Assembly (NCBI GenBank): GCA_963643205.1
Contig: CAVIJJ010000030.1
Coordinates: 1-15,060 of the forward strand
Origin: Phil1 sp963643205
GTDB taxonomy: Bacteria > Bacillota > Clostridia > Christensenellales > CAG-138
Length of the DNA stretch: 15,060 bases
Reading direction: 5' to 3'
The notes under the pieces were generated by a model, which saw only the letters and a list, made by a program, of their open reading frames with translations, was not told where the DNA came from and did no database searches. The translations under genes and the position numbers were made by a program. Positions 13,715 through 15,060 of this stretch are shown here, piece after piece. Positions within the stretch are counted from its first letter, which is position 1. Every line of letters starts with the position of its first letter.

Positions 13715-15060
13715 ATGGCAAAAAAGGTTAAATCCGCAGGTCCTGTTAGCAGGAATGATGATATAGAGCTGAATATAGATTCACTTGGTTCGGAAGGGCA
13801 GGGCGTGGGCAGATATGAAGGACTGGCCGTGTTTGTGCCGTTCGCGCTTCCCAATGAGCATGTTAAGGCGCATATCATAAAGGCTGCGTCAAACTATGCC
13901 GTGGGTAAGCTTATAAGCGTTGAAAACCCAAGTGAGGATAGGAGAGAGCCTAAGTGTTCTTCATTTACGCGCTGCGGCGGATGTAATCTGCTGCACATGG
14001 ATTATCCCGCGCAGCTTGAATATAAGCGCGGTGTGGTTGAAAACGCGCTTAAGCGCATAGGCAAAATTGATAACCCACCCGTTCAGAAAACAATAGGTAT
14101 GGAGCATCCGTATCATTATCGCAACAAGGCCGCGTTCCCGTTCGCACAGGTGGACGGGCGCATGTGCTTCGGTTTCTTTGCGCCGCGCAGCCACAGGCTT
14201 GTGCCGATAGACGGTTGCCTTATTGAAAACAAGGCGCTGTACGCCGTGGCGGAGGCCGTGCATTGCTGGGCGGAGGAAAATGACATTAAGCCATATGATG
14301 AGCAGACCGGCAGCGGCACGCTTCGCCACGTGGTGGGGCGTATAACAACCGCCGGCGATATTATGGCGGTTATAGTGGCCAAGGGCAGGCCTAAAAAGCT
14401 GAATGCCCTCATATCCATGCTTACCGAGCGCTGTGATGGACTTAAGTCCATAATACTCAACCGCAACGATGAGGCTACCAATGTTATATTCGGCCGTCAG
14501 TTTGAAACTCTTTGGGGTGCGGATACTCTCAGCGAGGAGCTTTGCGGCTTTAAGTTTGAAATAAGCGCGGAATCCTTTTTGCAGGTGAATCCGGTTCAAA
14601 CGGAAAAGCTGTATGGCAAGGTAGAGGAGTTCCTGCCTAAAAAGGAAAAGTACGAGGCTGTTGATGTGTACTGCGGGGCGGGTACTATCTCCATGATAAT
14701 AGCAAAGCACGCGTCCCATGTTACGGGTATAGAATATGTCCAAAGCGCCGTGGAAGACGCGCGCCGCAACGCCGCGGCAAACGGCGTTACCAATGCGGAC
14801 TTTATATGCGCTGATGCGGCGGAGGCCTTGCCTAAGCTTGTGGCCGGCGGCGCGGCTCCCGATGTTATAGTGCTCGATCCGCCGCGCAAGGGCTGCGATC
14901 GCGCCGTACTCGATGCGATAATAGCGAGCGGCACGCCCAACATAGTTTATGTCTCCTGCGACCCCGCCACTCTCGCCCGCGATGTGAGCATTCTCTCCCA
15001 ATCGGGCTACGCCCTCAAAACCGCCCAGCCCGTTGACATGTTCCCCCAAACTTGCCATGT
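13715..15060 (+). CDS. RlmD/RumA-type RNA (uracil-5-)-methyltransferase (partial, cut at the 3' end by the window)
   Basis: The open frame starts at ATG 13715 after AGGAGA (13704-13709) and runs off the window after 448 full codons without a stop. An N-terminal TRAM domain (about 17-70, LNIDSLGSEGQGVGRYEG) is followed by [4Fe-4S] ligands C81, C87, C90 and C168 (CSSFTRCGGC and PIDGC). The methyltransferase domain has the SAM motif DVYCGAGTISM (317-327), DPPRKG (388-393) and the catalytic nucleophile C415 in YVSCDPATLARD. The final MFPQTCHV is normally followed by the Glu general base, so the window ends one codon before it and only a short tail is missing. The family makes 5-methyluridine in 23S rRNA or tRNA. 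The exact target (RlmD, RlmCD or TrmA-like) cannot be decided. It is 14 bases after pfkA. Confidence 0.93.
   Translation, partial: MAKKVKSAGPVSRNDDIELNIDSLGSEGQGVGRYEGLAVFVPFALPNEHVKAHIIKAASNYAVGKLISVENPSEDRREPKCSSFTRCGGCNLLHMDYPAQLEYKRGVVENALKRIGKIDNPPVQKTIGMEHPYHYRNKAAFPFAQVDGRMCFGFFAPRSHRLVPIDGCLIENKALYAVAEAVHCWAEENDIKPYDEQTGSGTLRHVVGRITTAGDIMAVIVAKGRPKKLNALISMLTERCDGLKSIILNRNDEATNVIFGRQFETLWGADTLSEELCGFKFEISAESFLQVNPVQTEKLYGKVEEFLPKKEKYEAVDVYCGAGTISMIIAKHASHVTGIEYVQSAVEDARRNAAANGVTNADFICADAAEALPKLVAGGAAPDVIVLDPPRKGCDRAVLDAIIASGTPNIVYVSCDPATLARDVSILSQSGYALKTAQPVDMFPQTCH

Noticed and set aside
12405..13721. 438-codon open frame on the minus strand across pfkA and the end of dnaE
   Set aside because: It crosses two well-supported genes, shows no recognisable motif, and has the same shadow-frame composition.
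13961..15058. 365-codon open frame on the minus strand at the window end
   Set aside because: The + strand here encodes a methyltransferase with Fe-S ligands, SAM motif and catalytic Cys; the antisense product has no such features.
1..15060. Mobile element, CRISPR array, prophage or integron
   Set aside because: No transposase, integrase, regularly spaced repeats or terminal repeats were seen; codon use is uniform.

Overview
The window is about 15 kb of compact, moderately GC-balanced bacterial DNA in which every supported protein gene lies on the + strand. Gene content (WhiA, RapZ, a short B. subtilis-type MurB, a roughly 1150-residue DnaE beside pfkA), purine-rich Shine-Dalgarno sites (GGGAGG, GGAGG) and gene order point to a Bacillota genome, most likely a member of Clostridia. 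Codon use is distinctive and uniform: isoleucine is mostly AUA despite the balanced GC (14 of 17 Ile codons in rapZ). This argues that the whole window is resident DNA rather than a patchwork of transferred genes. No mobile element, CRISPR array, rRNA or tRNA was seen.

Region 1 (1-6182) starts with the last codons of an unidentified gene. Two tandem, paralogous two-component systems follow: OmpR-type regulator + membrane histidine kinase (95-2538), then a second regulator + kinase (2632-5283). A PflX-like radical SAM gene (5280-6182) is joined to the second kinase by an ATGA overlap. The second system has its own good promoter (TTGAAA-16-TATAAT), and a long dyad lies across its -35 element and spacer.

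Region 2 (6183-6507) is the only long non-coding gap. It holds a well-formed structured RNA candidate of about 115 nt (an 8-bp closing stem enclosing three possible hairpins), a Rho-independent terminator, and then a separate promoter (TTGTTA-17-TAAAAT) for the next operon. I could not assign the RNA to a known family. It is the best candidate here for something undescribed.

Region 3 (6508-15060) is a tight six-gene operon: murB, rapZ, whiA, dnaE, pfkA and an RlmD/RumA-type RNA methyltransferase cut by the window edge. It brings together peptidoglycan precursor synthesis, amino-sugar/cell-wall regulation, a division-linked DNA-binding protein, the replicative polymerase, a key glycolytic enzyme and RNA modification. 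The yvcK gene that commonly sits between rapZ and whiA is absent; these two genes overlap by one base. The pfkA product has unusual residues at two fructose-6-phosphate contact positions and in the classical effector site.
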